From DASZTV01 sp036267875 (GTDB lineage: Bacteria > Actinomycetota > Actinomycetes > JAFAQI01), in contig DATAVE010000113.1 in the NCBI GenBank assembly GCA_036267875.1, forward strand, positions 1 to 64,000: a stretch of DNA of 64,000 bases, written 5' to 3'. The position numbers were made by a program, and so were the translations under genes. The notes under the pieces are model-generated. The model saw only the letters and a program-made list of their open reading frames with translations, made no database searches and was not told where the DNA came from. This document shows positions 48,611-56,820 of this stretch, in pieces. The stretch's first letter is position 1. Each line of letters begins with the position of its first letter.

Positions 48611-50275
48611 CTACTTGCGGCGTCGAGTAGGCAGCCGGACCTTGATCACTCGCTCTGCGTGAACCATCTCGTGAAGGTCGCGCCGCCGGCCAGCGAGCAG
48701 GTCGACCAGTTCGACGGTGCCAATGACGACACCCGGGCTATCGCGCTCGATCACTGCGCAGCAGGTCTGGTGGGCCCCGGCCATGACATATGCCGTGTGC
48801 CGCAGGGTGTCGTCCGCATTGACCACGGGAGCGTCGTCCGGGCATTCCAGCTCGGTGCTCATCACGTCGCCGACGAACGCCGTCTCGAGCGGGTCAACGT
48901 CGTACTCGCGAGACAGATGGAAGCCGCGTCGCGCGATCTTCTCGGTCAACACCGATCGCTTCAACACGATCACCGAGACGCCGAACGACACGGTCGCGCC
49001 GATCAGCAATGGCAGAATCGCGTCGAAGCGCCCCGTCAGCTCCACTGCGAACACGACCCCGGTGAACGGTGATCGCATCACGCCGCCGAGCACACCTGCC
49101 AGGGCGACCAGCGGCCAGAAGCCGGGTCCGACGGTCGGGAAGATGTGAGCTTCGATCGTGCCGAACGCCCCGCCGATCATGAACATCGGTGCGAGTACGC
49201 CGCCGGAGGTACCGGACCCGAGAGACAACGACCAGATCAGCGTCTTGACGACCAAGATGCCCGCAACGAGCCCCAGGCCGATCGAACCGGTCAGCTCTGC
49301 GTCGATGACGTTGTAGCCGACCCCGAGGGTCTGCGGCACGATCAGCCCGCCGATCCCGATGATCAGTCCGCCGATCGCGGGCCACCACATCCAGTGGATC
49401 GGGAGCCGCCGGAAGCCGTCCTCCGAGGCATAGACCAGTGCAGTTGCGATCACGGCGAGCAGGGCTGACCCGATCCCCGTGACGACGCACAAGAGATAAC
49501 TGACCGTCGTGACGTGCAGCGCGCCGTGCACCGGGAACAGCAAGCCGCCCCCTAGCAGGGGGCGGCGCAGCACGGTCGCGACCGCGACTGCCGAGGCGAC
49601 CGGGACGTAGCTGCGTGGTCGCCACTCGAACAACAGCAGCTCGACTGCGAGGAGCACCGCTGCGAGCGGAGTGTTGAACGTCGCGGCCATCCCCGCTGCG
49701 GCGCCGCCGACGAGCAGGGTCTTGCGCTCGTCGGCAGTCAGATGAAGGAACTGCGCGAACAGTGATCCGATCGCGCCGCCCGTCATGATGATCGGGCCTT
49801 CGGCGCCGAATGGGCCGCCGGTGCCGATCGCGATCGCGGAGGCGACGGGTTTGAGCACTGCGACGCGCGGCTGGATCTTGCTGCCGCCGATCAGGATGGC
49901 CTCGATCGTCTCCGGCATCCCGTGACCGCGAATCCGCTCCGAGCCGTAGCGGGCCATCAGCCCGATGACCAGCCCACCGGCGACGGGCGCGAGCAGGATC
50001 AGCGCAGGGTTGTGGTGATGGCTGTCCGGAGCCACGAGTGGCGTAGCGAGCCGGTGGTAGAACACACCATTCGTGATGAGGCCGATCAGCCTGAGCAGCG
50101 CCCAGGACACGCAGGCGCTCACTGCGCCGATCGGGAGCGCGAGCGCCGCGATCAGAAGCAGGCGTGGTGTGGCGCTGAAATCGCCGAGGTGACTGACATC
50201 TCTTACCTCAGACGCTGCCTGGTCGAGAGGCTCCGGTGAAGGATCGGCCGCTACCCCGTCCAACCTGGCGTCCAA
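48611..50275 (-). CDS. ClC-family chloride channel/transporter with C-terminal CBS domains
   Basis: The 554-residue membrane protein carries the ClC selectivity-filter motifs: GHGMPE (variant of GSGIP), GGPFGAEGPII (GKEGP variant), LGSGTSGGVLAPMF and a late FTGVVFAVELTG. About 10-12 helices span residues 30-425, and CBS-type sequence follows (about 450-545; VGDVMSTELECP). The Glu of GAEGP suggests proton-coupled exchange is possible. The GTG at 50275 overlaps the 3' end of the upstream MarR gene by 25 bases, so both may be cotranscribed. Confidence 0.9.
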   Translation of the reverse strand: MDARLDGVAADPSPEPLDQAASEVRDVSHLGDFSATPRLLLIAALALPIGAVSACVSWALLRLIGLITNGVFYHRLATPLVAPDSHHHNPALILLAPVAGGLVIGLMARYGSERIRGHGMPETIEAILIGGSKIQPRVAVLKPVASAIAIGTGGPFGAEGPIIMTGGAIGSLFAQFLHLTADERKTLLVGGAAAGMAATFNTPLAAVLLAVELLLFEWRPRSYVPVASAVAVATVLRRPLLGGGLLFPVHGALHVTTVSYLLCVVTGIGSALLAVIATALVYASEDGFRRLPIHWMWWPAIGGLIIGIGGLIVPQTLGVGYNVIDAELTGSIGLGLVAGILVVKTLIWSLSLGSGTSGGVLAPMFMIGGAFGTIEAHIFPTVGPGFWPLVALAGVLGGVMRSPFTGVVFAVELTGRFDAILPLLIGATVSFGVSVIVLKRSVLTEKIARRGFHLSREYDVDPLETAFVGDVMSTELECPDDAPVVNADDTLRHTAYVMAGAHQTCCAVIERDSPGVVIGTVELVDLLAGRRRDLHEMVHAERVIKVRLPTRRRK

Positions 50276-50736
50276 TCCTGCTCGGGCCCCTCGCCCGCAG
50301 CCGCGGTGAAGGCTTGCATTGCCTCGACCATCAGGTCGCGACGCTCGGCCGGGATGCGGCGGACGATGCGGGCGATCGCCGCCTGCCGCCGTGTGGTGAC
50401 GGCTCGTGCGACAGATCGCCCATCGTCGGTGATCTCCAGCAAGGTTGCGCGGTGGTCGGTGCTGTCCGAAGCCCGGACGATCAGGCCCTTTCGCAACAAT
50501 CGAGTCGCCGTCCGCGTGGCGGTCGAGCTGTTGACTCCGAGTCGCGCTGCGAGATCAGCAACCCGCTGACTGCCGTGATCGCTCAGTGTGGCGAGCGCGC
50601 GGAACTGGACCAGCGTCAGGTCATCCGACTGTTCCGAAACCGACCGTAGGGCGATCCCGACCAAGGCGCGGCTCAAGCCGAGTGCGGCGTCGGTGAGCTC
50701 GTCCGCGACAGGCGGACGGGAGGGTTTGGCTCGCAA
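50251..50736 (-). CDS. MarR family regulator
   Basis: A 161-residue MarR with the winged helix in residues about 45-110 (LTLVQFRALATLSDHGSQRV, LAARLGVNSSTATRTATRLL, the wing DSTDHRATLLEITDDG). The DxRxxxxxLT-like wing motif is intact. It is divergent from a small membrane protein gene, with an imperfect 21-bp palindrome in the gap, and is upstream of and overlapping the ClC gene. It likely represses both directions and responds to a small aromatic or oxidant. Confidence 0.85.
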   Translation of the reverse strand: MRAKPSRPPVADELTDAALGLSRALVGIALRSVSEQSDDLTLVQFRALATLSDHGSQRVADLAARLGVNSSTATRTATRLLRKGLIVRASDSTDHRATLLEITDDGRSVARAVTTRRQAAIARIVRRIPAERRDLMVEAMQAFTAAAGEGPEQDWTPGWTG

Positions 50737-50776
50737 CTACCGCTGCCCGCAGGTTCGGCGTACCGTTGCGAGGGGC

Positions 50777-50797
50777 ATACATGCATTATGCACGTAT
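50777..50797. promoter_or_regulatory. imperfect 21-bp palindrome, probable MarR operator
   Basis: ATACATGCATTATGCACGTAT matches its own reverse complement at all but one symmetric pair and the central base. It lies 40 bases upstream of the MarR start and 16 bases upstream of the small gene at 50814, where it would cover that gene's promoter. Confidence 0.6.
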
Positions 50798-50813
50798 TGA
50801 GGAGAGGCGGTCG

Positions 50814-51038
50814 ATGATGGACCCGCTGCTGGCCGTGATCGTGGTGTTTGCAGGCGTGTTCCTTGCGGTTTCGCTCTACATGGAGTGGCTGGGGCTGGCC
50901 AGCGTCGCGAGCTCTCGAAGCGGACCGCGCCACGCTGGTTGCGGCCACACGAAGCTGACGCCGGCGAACGATGGGGACCTCTGCTGGCGGTGCCGTCACC
51001 ATCACGTCGACGAGGCGCTGCACCGGCTGCATCACTGA
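50814..51038 (+). CDS. small single-helix membrane protein with Cys/His-rich tail
   Basis: The 74-residue product has one membrane helix (LLAVIVVFAGVFLAVSLYM, residues 5-23) and a soluble tail with HAGCGHTKL and DLCWRCRHHHVDE, a likely zinc or haem/metal site (C-x2-H...C-x2-C-x-HHH). The ATG at 50814 is preceded by GGAGAGGCGG. It sits just downstream of the MarR operator and is therefore a likely MarR-regulated target. No family was recognised. Confidence 0.6.
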   Translation: MMDPLLAVIVVFAGVFLAVSLYMEWLGLASVASSRSGPRHAGCGHTKLTPANDGDLCWRCRHHHVDEALHRLHH

Positions 51039-51046
51039 CCGCTTGG

Positions 51047-51847
51047 CTACGTGTCGAGGCTCAGACCCGGCAGCGTTGCGGAGTGCGCGGACATGCCGCC
51101 GTCGATGACGATCGTCTGACCGGTGATGTAGAGCGACTCGTCGGAGGCCAGGAAGCGGACTAGCGCGGCCACGTCGCGCGGGCCTCCGACGAACGGCGTG
51201 AGCGTCTTCGCGGTGTAGTGGGCGAGCATGTCGGCCGGGATGCCGGCGCGCGCTGCGTCTGTGAGGATGAGCCCTGGGACGATCGTGTTCGCGCGTACGC
51301 CGGAGCGGCCGTACTGCGTCGCGATCGAGCGGGTCAGCGACTCGATCCCGGCCTTCGACGCGCTGTAGGCCGTACGGATCAGGTCGCCCTTCATCGCGGC
51401 GCCCGACGACATGTTGATGATCGATCCACGTCCGCCGCGGAGCATGTGCGGCACAACGTGCTTGGCCATCAGGAACTGGCTGCGCAGGTTGACCGAGAAC
51501 ATTCGGTCCCAGACGTCGGCGTCTATCGCCGCGACCTCGATGTCCTCGGCGAGTACGCCTGAGTCGGTCAGCGCGGCATTGTTGTCGAGGATGTCGATCG
51601 AGCCGTACTGCTCGACTGTCGCCGACACCAGCGCGAGGATGCTTGCCTCCTCGGCAAGATCAACTGCAATCGCTGTTGCCTCACCGCCGGTGGCTTTCAC
51701 GGAGTTAGCCACTGCGTGTGCGCCGGGCTCGTCGATGTCCGCGATGACGACGGATGCACCCTCGGCGGCGAGGTTGGCGACGACACCGGCGCCTATCCCG
51801 CGAGCGCCACCGGTCACGATGGCGACTCGACCGTCCAGAGAGCTCAC
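51047..51847 (-). CDS. short-chain dehydrogenase/reductase (SDR)
   Basis: A 266-residue classical SDR with TGGARGIGAGVVANLA (about 12-27), ADIDEPGAH (NAD preference), DILDNNAAL, catalytic Ser in INMSSGAAMKG, YSASKAG (Tyr/Lys) and a terminal LYITGQTIVIDGG. The stop of this gene is 9 bases from the convergent small gene. Its start overlaps the stop of the epimerase-like gene by four bases, making it the last of a three-gene operon (53414 to 51047). Confidence 0.85.
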   Translation of the reverse strand: MSSLDGRVAIVTGGARGIGAGVVANLAAEGASVVIADIDEPGAHAVANSVKATGGEATAIAVDLAEEASILALVSATVEQYGSIDILDNNAALTDSGVLAEDIEVAAIDADVWDRMFSVNLRSQFLMAKHVVPHMLRGGRGSIINMSSGAAMKGDLIRTAYSASKAGIESLTRSIATQYGRSGVRANTIVPGLILTDAARAGIPADMLAHYTAKTLTPFVGGPRDVAALVRFLASDESLYITGQTIVIDGGMSAHSATLPGLSLDT

Positions 51848-52833
51848 AGCTTGCCGATGTCCCGCAACCAGGCGACGAAGCGCGTCATGCCCTCGGTGAT
51901 GCTGACCGGCTGATAGCCGAGTGCGGAGTGGGTCAGGCTCTCGCCCTCGCTCGGTTTGCGGGTCCTGCCCGCCGCGGCCTCCGCGATCGCGTAGAGGGTC
52001 GGCCCGAACATCTCGAGCTCCTCGGGCGATGCGGTGCGGTGATCGAGGTCGACCACGCGGTGCTCGACGCCCGCGAGCTCGCAGGCGACGTTGCAGCCCT
52101 CCGCCGTACTCAGCTCGTCCTCGGGCCGGCCGGTCAGCCAGTAGCGCGCGCCCGCCACACCTTTGTCGAGCGCGGCGATGGATCCCGACGCGACGTCGCC
52201 GCCGGCGACCCAGGTGACCGGGAAGCGGAGGTACGCCGTGATCTTGCCGCGGATGGCCGCGAGCAGGACGCGGTTGAAGCTGGTGCGGTGTAGGGCCCGG
52301 TCGACGACCAGCCCGGGTCCGTAGATAGCGCCGGGGTGACAGGTCAATGCGTCGTCGCCTGCCTCGGCACGACGGTGGACCTCGCGGAACGCCTCGAGCT
52401 TGGTGACGGTGTAGGGATCGTCAGGTGGATTGTCGAGGACATGCGCGAGCTCGCGCGGTCCTGGCGCTGACATGTCGAAGAACGTGCCGGTGCTCAGCGC
52501 AACGACACGACGCATCCCGTGGGCCTGGGCGGCGTCGAGGACGTTGACCGTGCCGTCGTAGTTGACCGCCCGGAAGTCGTTGATGTCCTGGCTGGAGCCA
52601 CCGAGCAACGCCGCGCTGTGAATAGCGGCATCACAGCCCTTCGATGCGCGACGGACGTCATCTGCGTCGGTGATGTCGCCTTGCACCAACTCGACCCCGA
52701 TGGCCGCGAGAGCGGTGGCCTCGTCCGGGTTGCGGACAAGCGCCTTGACCTCGTCACCGCGCTCGATCAGCTGTTCGCAGAGATTGGCGCCGGTCTGCCC
52801 GGTTCCCCCCGTGACGAAGACCGTGCTGCTCAT
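51844..52833 (-). CDS. extended SDR: NAD-dependent epimerase/3-beta-hydroxysteroid-dehydrogenase-like
   Basis: The 329-residue product starts MSSTVFVTGGTGQTGANLC with the extended-SDR TGGxGxxG motif. It has LVQGDITDADDVRRA, a SAALLGGSS segment, a Ser/Thr in VALSTGTFFD and YTVTKLEAFREV (Tyr/Lys, about 155-160), then CHPGAIYGPG. Such proteins epimerise or dehydrogenate sugars, steroids or dihydroflavonols. The ATG at 52833 overlaps the AhpD-like stop by four bases. In this operon a catabolic dehydrogenase is more likely than sugar epimerisation. Confidence 0.8.
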   Translation of the reverse strand: MSSTVFVTGGTGQTGANLCEQLIERGDEVKALVRNPDEATALAAIGVELVQGDITDADDVRRASKGCDAAIHSAALLGGSSQDINDFRAVNYDGTVNVLDAAQAHGMRRVVALSTGTFFDMSAPGPRELAHVLDNPPDDPYTVTKLEAFREVHRRAEAGDDALTCHPGAIYGPGLVVDRALHRTSFNRVLLAAIRGKITAYLRFPVTWVAGGDVASGSIAALDKGVAGARYWLTGRPEDELSTAEGCNVACELAGVEHRVVDLDHRTASPEELEMFGPTLYAIAEAAAGRTRKPSEGESLTHSALGYQPVSITEGMTRFVAWLRDIGKL

Positions 52834-53414
52834 ACGGTGACGGGGCTCGCTTCGTGACGGCTGTCGATCTGGTCGGGGGAGAACGGAAGCGCCGGCTCCG
52901 CCGTACCGAAGATGTCGAGGGTGTGCACGAAGCGGTGCGTGCCCATCATCTCGGCGCAGGAGAAGCCGAGCTCGACGATCTGCGCCGTGGTGAACACCTC
53001 GGACAGCGACTTGTAGAACTCCGCGTCGAGCGCGTGGTGGTCGGCCGAGAGCAGGTCGAGGAACTCCAGCGCCATCCGCTCCTGCGGGTCCATGCCGCTG
53101 CGGTCCTCGGTGATCAGGCATGCCGTCACGTCGTCGTCGGTGATCGAGTCGTGCTTGCGCGACTGCATACACGGCTGGCACTCGCCGAGCTGCGCACTGC
53201 GGATTCGCAGCAGCTCGAGGATGCGCCCGCCGAGCAGGTTGCCGGCTCCCATCACCAGTCGCTTCGCGTGTGTCGCCTCGAGACGCTGGCTGTTGTAGGC
53301 AAACACCTGAAGGGGCAACGTGGTCGCATAGAGACCGTCGGCGTAGCCGCCTTCGATGATCTCGCGTGAACGCGGCGGAAGGTCTTCGATCGGGATCGGC
53401 TCGATGATCGGCAT
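52830..53414 (-). CDS. carboxymuconolactone decarboxylase/AhpD-like protein
   Basis: The 194-residue all-helical protein carries the AhpD-type active-site signature LGECQPCMQSRKHD (CxxC followed by His, about 85-98), which supports thiol peroxidase-linked redox activity. RILELLRIRSAQ and the C-terminal FSCAEMMGTHRFVHTLDI complete the CMD fold. It leads the operon with the epimerase and SDR. GGAGG seven bases before the ATG fixes the start. The dyad at 53437 lies upstream. Confidence 0.8.
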   Translation of the reverse strand: MPIIEPIPIEDLPPRSREIIEGGYADGLYATTLPLQVFAYNSQRLEATHAKRLVMGAGNLLGGRILELLRIRSAQLGECQPCMQSRKHDSITDDDVTACLITEDRSGMDPQERMALEFLDLLSADHHALDAEFYKSLSEVFTTAQIVELGFSCAEMMGTHRFVHTLDIFGTAEPALPFSPDQIDSRHEASPVTV

Positions 53415-53436
53415 GGCAGAACCTCCGCGGCGACTA

Positions 53437-53450
53437 TGACGTGAGTGTCA
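53437..53450. promoter_or_regulatory. operator-like dyad upstream of the AhpD-like operon
   Basis: TGAC-GTGAGT-GTCA has the same arm spacing and core as the sites at 14919, 29225 and 30056, with one change in the centre (GTGAGT for GTCART). It lies 22 bases upstream of the ATG at 53414. Confidence 0.5.
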
Positions 53451-53465
53451 GGTTAGCCAAACATC

Positions 53466-54494
53466 TCAGGCGTTCGTTGTGCCCGTAAGAACCTCTGCGC
53501 TATTCGGCATCTTCGAGCGGGATGAGTCGATGAGCACGGGGGAGCCGGGGACGTGCTCGAGCGGCCCGGCAGCGCCGTCGCTGTCAGGGTCGAACGAGTG
53601 GAGAAGCGCGGCCGCGAGTGCATCAGGTCGGTCGTTCTGCAGGTAGTGGCCAGCATCCGGCACGAGATAGATGCGGTTGCGGCCGGGCTTGAGCATCAGG
53701 AAGTCGTCCCAGGAGTGCAGCGGTACGCGGGGAGGGGCGACTGTGTCGTTCATGCCCCAGATCACGGTTGTGGGCACGTCCGTCGTACCGAGCGCCTCGA
53801 GCCACTCGGTCTCGTGTTCGGACCGCTCGACGAGGTACTGCACGGTCTCGGGCAGCACCTGCATACCGTCGGCGTGGGCGAACGTCGCGGCGAGCGCGGC
53901 GATCTCGGGATCCGCCCCATCCCGAGGCGGTGAGAACGTCGCCTGCCCCATCCCGACCGCGAGCATGTCCGCGGTCACCACCTCGAGCACGGAGGCAGCG
54001 GTTTCGGGGTTGAGGATCAGTCGCTGGAAGTCGGTGAGGTTCGACAGCGGCAGGAAGATGTTGCCGTTCGTGAGGACCAGGTGATCGACATGCGTCCTGG
54101 TCTTGCCGGCGACATCGTTGAGCGTGTGAAGCAGCGAGACGCTCGTACCTCTGTCGTGGGAGACCACGATGGCCGAGCCGATGCCGAGGATCTCCGCGAG
54201 GTAGTGGTCGAGCAGGTGCGCGTCGCGCCCGAGGCTGTAGCCCCAGCCCTTCGGTTTGTCGGAGAACCCGTATCCCGGGAAGTCGAGCGCGCAGATGTAG
54301 TAGCGGTCGCTGAGCAGATCGACCAGCGCCTGCCAGTCGGCGCTGCAGGTCGGGAAGCCGTGCACCAGCAACAGCGGGGGATTGGCCAGATCTCCGGCCT
54401 CGACGTGAAACACCTCGACCGGAGCGACGTCATCGCCCGGTGTCCATGAGAAGTAGGAGCCAAGATTGCGCCACTGCGCCGCGAGGTCGGTCAC
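53466..54494 (-). CDS. alpha/beta hydrolase, epoxide-hydrolase/haloalkane-dehalogenase type
   Basis: A 342-residue hydrolase with LLVHGFPTCSADW (oxyanion region, about 42-54), DFPGYGFSDKPKG, and the nucleophile elbow VVSHDRGTSV in which Asp replaces Ser, as in epoxide hydrolases and dehalogenases. An acid near VIWGMNDTVAPP and the catalytic His in VPDAGHYLQND follow. The Asp nucleophile supports epoxide or halide hydrolysis over ester cleavage. About 40 unmatched residues trail the catalytic domain. It is divergent from the diiron-protein gene with a 25-bp gap. Confidence 0.85.
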   Translation of the reverse strand: MTDLAAQWRNLGSYFSWTPGDDVAPVEVFHVEAGDLANPPLLLVHGFPTCSADWQALVDLLSDRYYICALDFPGYGFSDKPKGWGYSLGRDAHLLDHYLAEILGIGSAIVVSHDRGTSVSLLHTLNDVAGKTRTHVDHLVLTNGNIFLPLSNLTDFQRLILNPETAASVLEVVTADMLAVGMGQATFSPPRDGADPEIAALAATFAHADGMQVLPETVQYLVERSEHETEWLEALGTTDVPTTVIWGMNDTVAPPRVPLHSWDDFLMLKPGRNRIYLVPDAGHYLQNDRPDALAAALLHSFDPDSDGAAGPLEHVPGSPVLIDSSRSKMPNSAEVLTGTTNA

Positions 54495-54519
54495 CTGGGC
54501 AGCGTATGAGGAGGCGGGG

Positions 54520-55629
54520 TTGCTCGCGACTGGCTACGGGCAGATGTTGGAGATGGATACCTGGACCCTCCGCTCGTACGGTGACGTGCCCGCGCCCTCG
54601 TCGTACCAGCCTCCCGCGCTGCCGTCAGCCCGCGGCCCGGTGACCGAGTGGCTGCTCGACGTACTGGTCCAGCCGCCGCACGACTGCGGTAGGCCGCCGG
54701 CGGTCGCCGACGACCCGATCACCGGCGAGGACAGCGCGCTAGCGCTCTATCTCATGTACGAGCTGCACTACCGCGGGCTCGCGGGCGTGGTCGACGAGTG
54801 GGAGTGGGAGCCGTCGTTGCTCGCCGCCCGACGAACGTTCGAGGCGGCGTTCCTCGATGCGCTCGGCCAGCAGGTGCCGATGCCTCCGGTGCCGATCGAC
54901 ATCGCAGACGCCTTGCGCGCCCGGACCGATTCCGGCTCTGATGACGGGCCGTCGTTGTCCAACTATTGCGAGTTCGAAGCCTCTGAGACCCAGCTCCGGG
55001 AGGTGTGTGTCCACCGCAGCGCTTGGCAGCTGAAGGAGGCCGATCCGCACACCTGGGCCCTGCCGAGGCTCGGTGGTCGCCCGAAGGCCGCATTGGCAAA
55101 GATTCAAGGGGGCGAGTACGGCGATGGCGAGGAGCGCGACGTCCATCAGAATCTCTTTGCGCTGACGTTGTCGCTGCTCGATCTCGATCCGCAGTACGGC
55201 GCGTATCTGGACTACCTACCTGGTGTGACACTCGCGTCCGTCAATCTCGTATCGGTGTTTGGTCTGCATCGGCGGTGGGTGGCGGCGTTGGTCGGGCATC
55301 TTGCCGCCTTTGAGATGAGCTCGGTCACTCCGATGGCTGCCTACTCTGCCGGGTTGCGGCGGCTCGGCTACTCACAGGACGCGTGTCACTTCTTCGACAC
55401 CCACGTCGTCGCCGACGCCCACCATCAGCAGCTCGCCGCGGACGAGCTGGCCGCGGGCCTGGTCGAGCAGCAACCTCGTGCCGGTGCCGAGATCTTGTGG
55501 GGCGCCGACTGCATGGGCTGGATCGAGGGCCAGCTCAGCGACCATGTGCTTGGCGCGTGGCAGGACCATCGCTCGTCATTGCGTCGTCCGCTCGCGACAA
55601 CCTTTCTCAGGTCGGCGGCGTTCTCTTAG
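54520..55629 (+). CDS. iron-containing redox enzyme of the haem-oxygenase-like diiron family
   Basis: The 369-residue protein is largely helical. The second half shows HQNLFALTLSLLDLD, HRRWVAALVGHLAAFEM and ACHFFDTHVVADAHHQQLA, the H-x-x-D-x-x-H style ligand segment of haem-oxygenase-like diiron oxidases. An E-rich helix near residues 95-115 (YELHYRG, EWEWEPSLL) gives further ligands. The TTG at 54520 is preferred because AGGAGG lies five bases upstream; an ATG at 54544 is the alternative. It may oxidise a small substrate. A SigE-type sigma gene follows after 13 bases. Confidence 0.75.
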   Translation: MLATGYGQMLEMDTWTLRSYGDVPAPSSYQPPALPSARGPVTEWLLDVLVQPPHDCGRPPAVADDPITGEDSALALYLMYELHYRGLAGVVDEWEWEPSLLAARRTFEAAFLDALGQQVPMPPVPIDIADALRARTDSGSDDGPSLSNYCEFEASETQLREVCVHRSAWQLKEADPHTWALPRLGGRPKAALAKIQGGEYGDGEERDVHQNLFALTLSLLDLDPQYGAYLDYLPGVTLASVNLVSVFGLHRRWVAALVGHLAAFEMSSVTPMAAYSAGLRRLGYSQDACHFFDTHVVADAHHQQLAADELAAGLVEQQPRAGAEILWGADCMGWIEGQLSDHVLGAWQDHRSSLRRPLATTFLRSAAFS

Positions 55630-55642
55630 GTGTGACACCAGA

Positions 55643-56164
55643 GTGCTGTCGGTGATCCCGACGCCGGAGCGACGGGCGTTCGAGGCCTTCGTCGGTGAGT
55701 CCTCCACCCGCCTCGTTCGTACGGCGTATCTGCTGTGCGGCGATCGAGGGCACGCCGAGGACCTGGTCCAGACCGCGTTGCTGCGTACCGCTCGTCATTG
55801 GCGCGCCGCACGGCGGCAGCCCCACGCCTATGCGCGTGCCGTCGTCGTCAACCTCGCGAAGGATCGCTGGCGCGCGCTCGACCGGCGGGTGCCCGAGGTC
55901 TCGCTGGCTGCGTCGGTCGACCTTGCTACGGCTTGTGATGGGACGGCCGACCTGCTCGACCGGCATGCCATGGTCGCAGCGTTCGCCGGGCTTCCCGAGG
56001 GACAGCGAACCGTGCTGGTGCTCCGCTTCTTCGAAGACCTCTCGGTCGAGGACACCGCCAAGGCGATCGGCTGCACGACCGGAACCGTCAAGTCTCAGAC
56101 CTCGCGAGCGCTCGTCGCGCTCCGCGCAATCCTCGACACCAAGGAGACCTCGCATGCTCACTGA
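55643..56164 (+). CDS. SigE-family ECF sigma factor
   Basis: A 173-residue ECF sigma factor with region 2 (FEAFVGESSTRLVRTAYLLC, AEDLVQTALLRTARHW) and region 4 (FAGLPEGQRTVLVLRFFEDL, VEDTAKAIGCTTGTVKSQTS). Its small size and GDRGHAEDLVQ match the actinobacterial SigE-like subgroup usually followed by a membrane anti-sigma gene, as here. The GTG at 55643 or 55652 may be the start. The 3' end overlaps the next gene by 11 bases. Confidence 0.9.
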   Translation: MLSVIPTPERRAFEAFVGESSTRLVRTAYLLCGDRGHAEDLVQTALLRTARHWRAARRQPHAYARAVVVNLAKDRWRALDRRVPEVSLAASVDLATACDGTADLLDRHAMVAAFAGLPEGQRTVLVLRFFEDLSVEDTAKAIGCTTGTVKSQTSRALVALRAILDTKETSHAH

Positions 56165-56723
56165 TGACCAACTGACCCGAGAGCTTGCCGACGTGTTCCA
56201 CGCGACGACCCACGGCTTGGCCTACGACGGGCGAGTGCCGAAGGGTCCACGTACGCCGATGTACGTCGCGCCGGCTGTCGCGGTGGTCGGCGCCGCGGCG
56301 CTGGCGGTCGTCGCGACTTCGGGCGGTGACCGCCCTGGCCAAATGCAGGTCCACAGCGGCTTGCAGCCGTACGTCGCCGGGCCGCAGCACACCGCGCACC
56401 CGCACCTGAAGCTCGTCACCCGCAAGATTCGGCTCGCTGGATTCACGATGAGCTACACCGAGCCCTCTGTCGACCACCCGATGGTCGCGACTGTCATCAC
56501 CTCGGTGCCCGCATCGGCCGAGTCGGTTCAAGGTGACGACGCGACGACGCAGTACTGGATCGGCGTGGACCCGTCGACCGGATGGGAGACCGGCTACGTC
56601 GTGACCGCGGACGGCTTCAAGATGTCGATCGGCTCGGCCGACGCGACTCGCGATGAGCTGCTCGCGATGTTCCAGGGTGCCGAGCCGCAGATGGTCCCGC
56701 TGGTGGGTGCGAGCAACAGCTAG
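56154..56723 (+). CDS. probable membrane anti-sigma factor
   Basis: The 189-residue protein has a short cytoplasmic N-terminus (LTDDQLTRELADVFHATTHG), one membrane helix (APAVAVVGAAALAVVATS, about 38-55) and an extracytoplasmic beta-rich domain. It follows and overlaps the sigma gene by 11 bases, the usual layout of sigma/anti-sigma pairs. The N-terminal 35 residues would hold the sigma factor. No zinc-binding HxxxCxxC is present, so it is not a ZAS-type anti-sigma. Confidence 0.75.
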   Translation: MLTDDQLTRELADVFHATTHGLAYDGRVPKGPRTPMYVAPAVAVVGAAALAVVATSGGDRPGQMQVHSGLQPYVAGPQHTAHPHLKLVTRKIRLAGFTMSYTEPSVDHPMVATVITSVPASAESVQGDDATTQYWIGVDPSTGWETGYVVTADGFKMSIGSADATRDELLAMFQGAEPQMVPLVGASNS

Positions 56724-56820
56724 TTGTCAAGATCGAATCTGGTTCTGCGGACAAGATTTCTGGTTTATTTGCAACGAATCCGGCCCCGATTCTGTCGTAG
56801 GTCGGTCGTAGGTTCCCTAC
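56724..56820. promoter_or_regulatory. AT-richer upstream region of the DUF222 gene with tandem GTCGTAGGT
   Basis: GTCGTAGGT occurs twice (56794-56802 and 56805-56813) and GTAGG-TTC-CCTAC (56808-56820) abuts the ATG at 56821. The block CTGTCGTA...GTAGGT also lies before the other DUF222 fragment (22195-22209), so it is probably a conserved promoter or repeat of this gene family. Confidence 0.45.
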
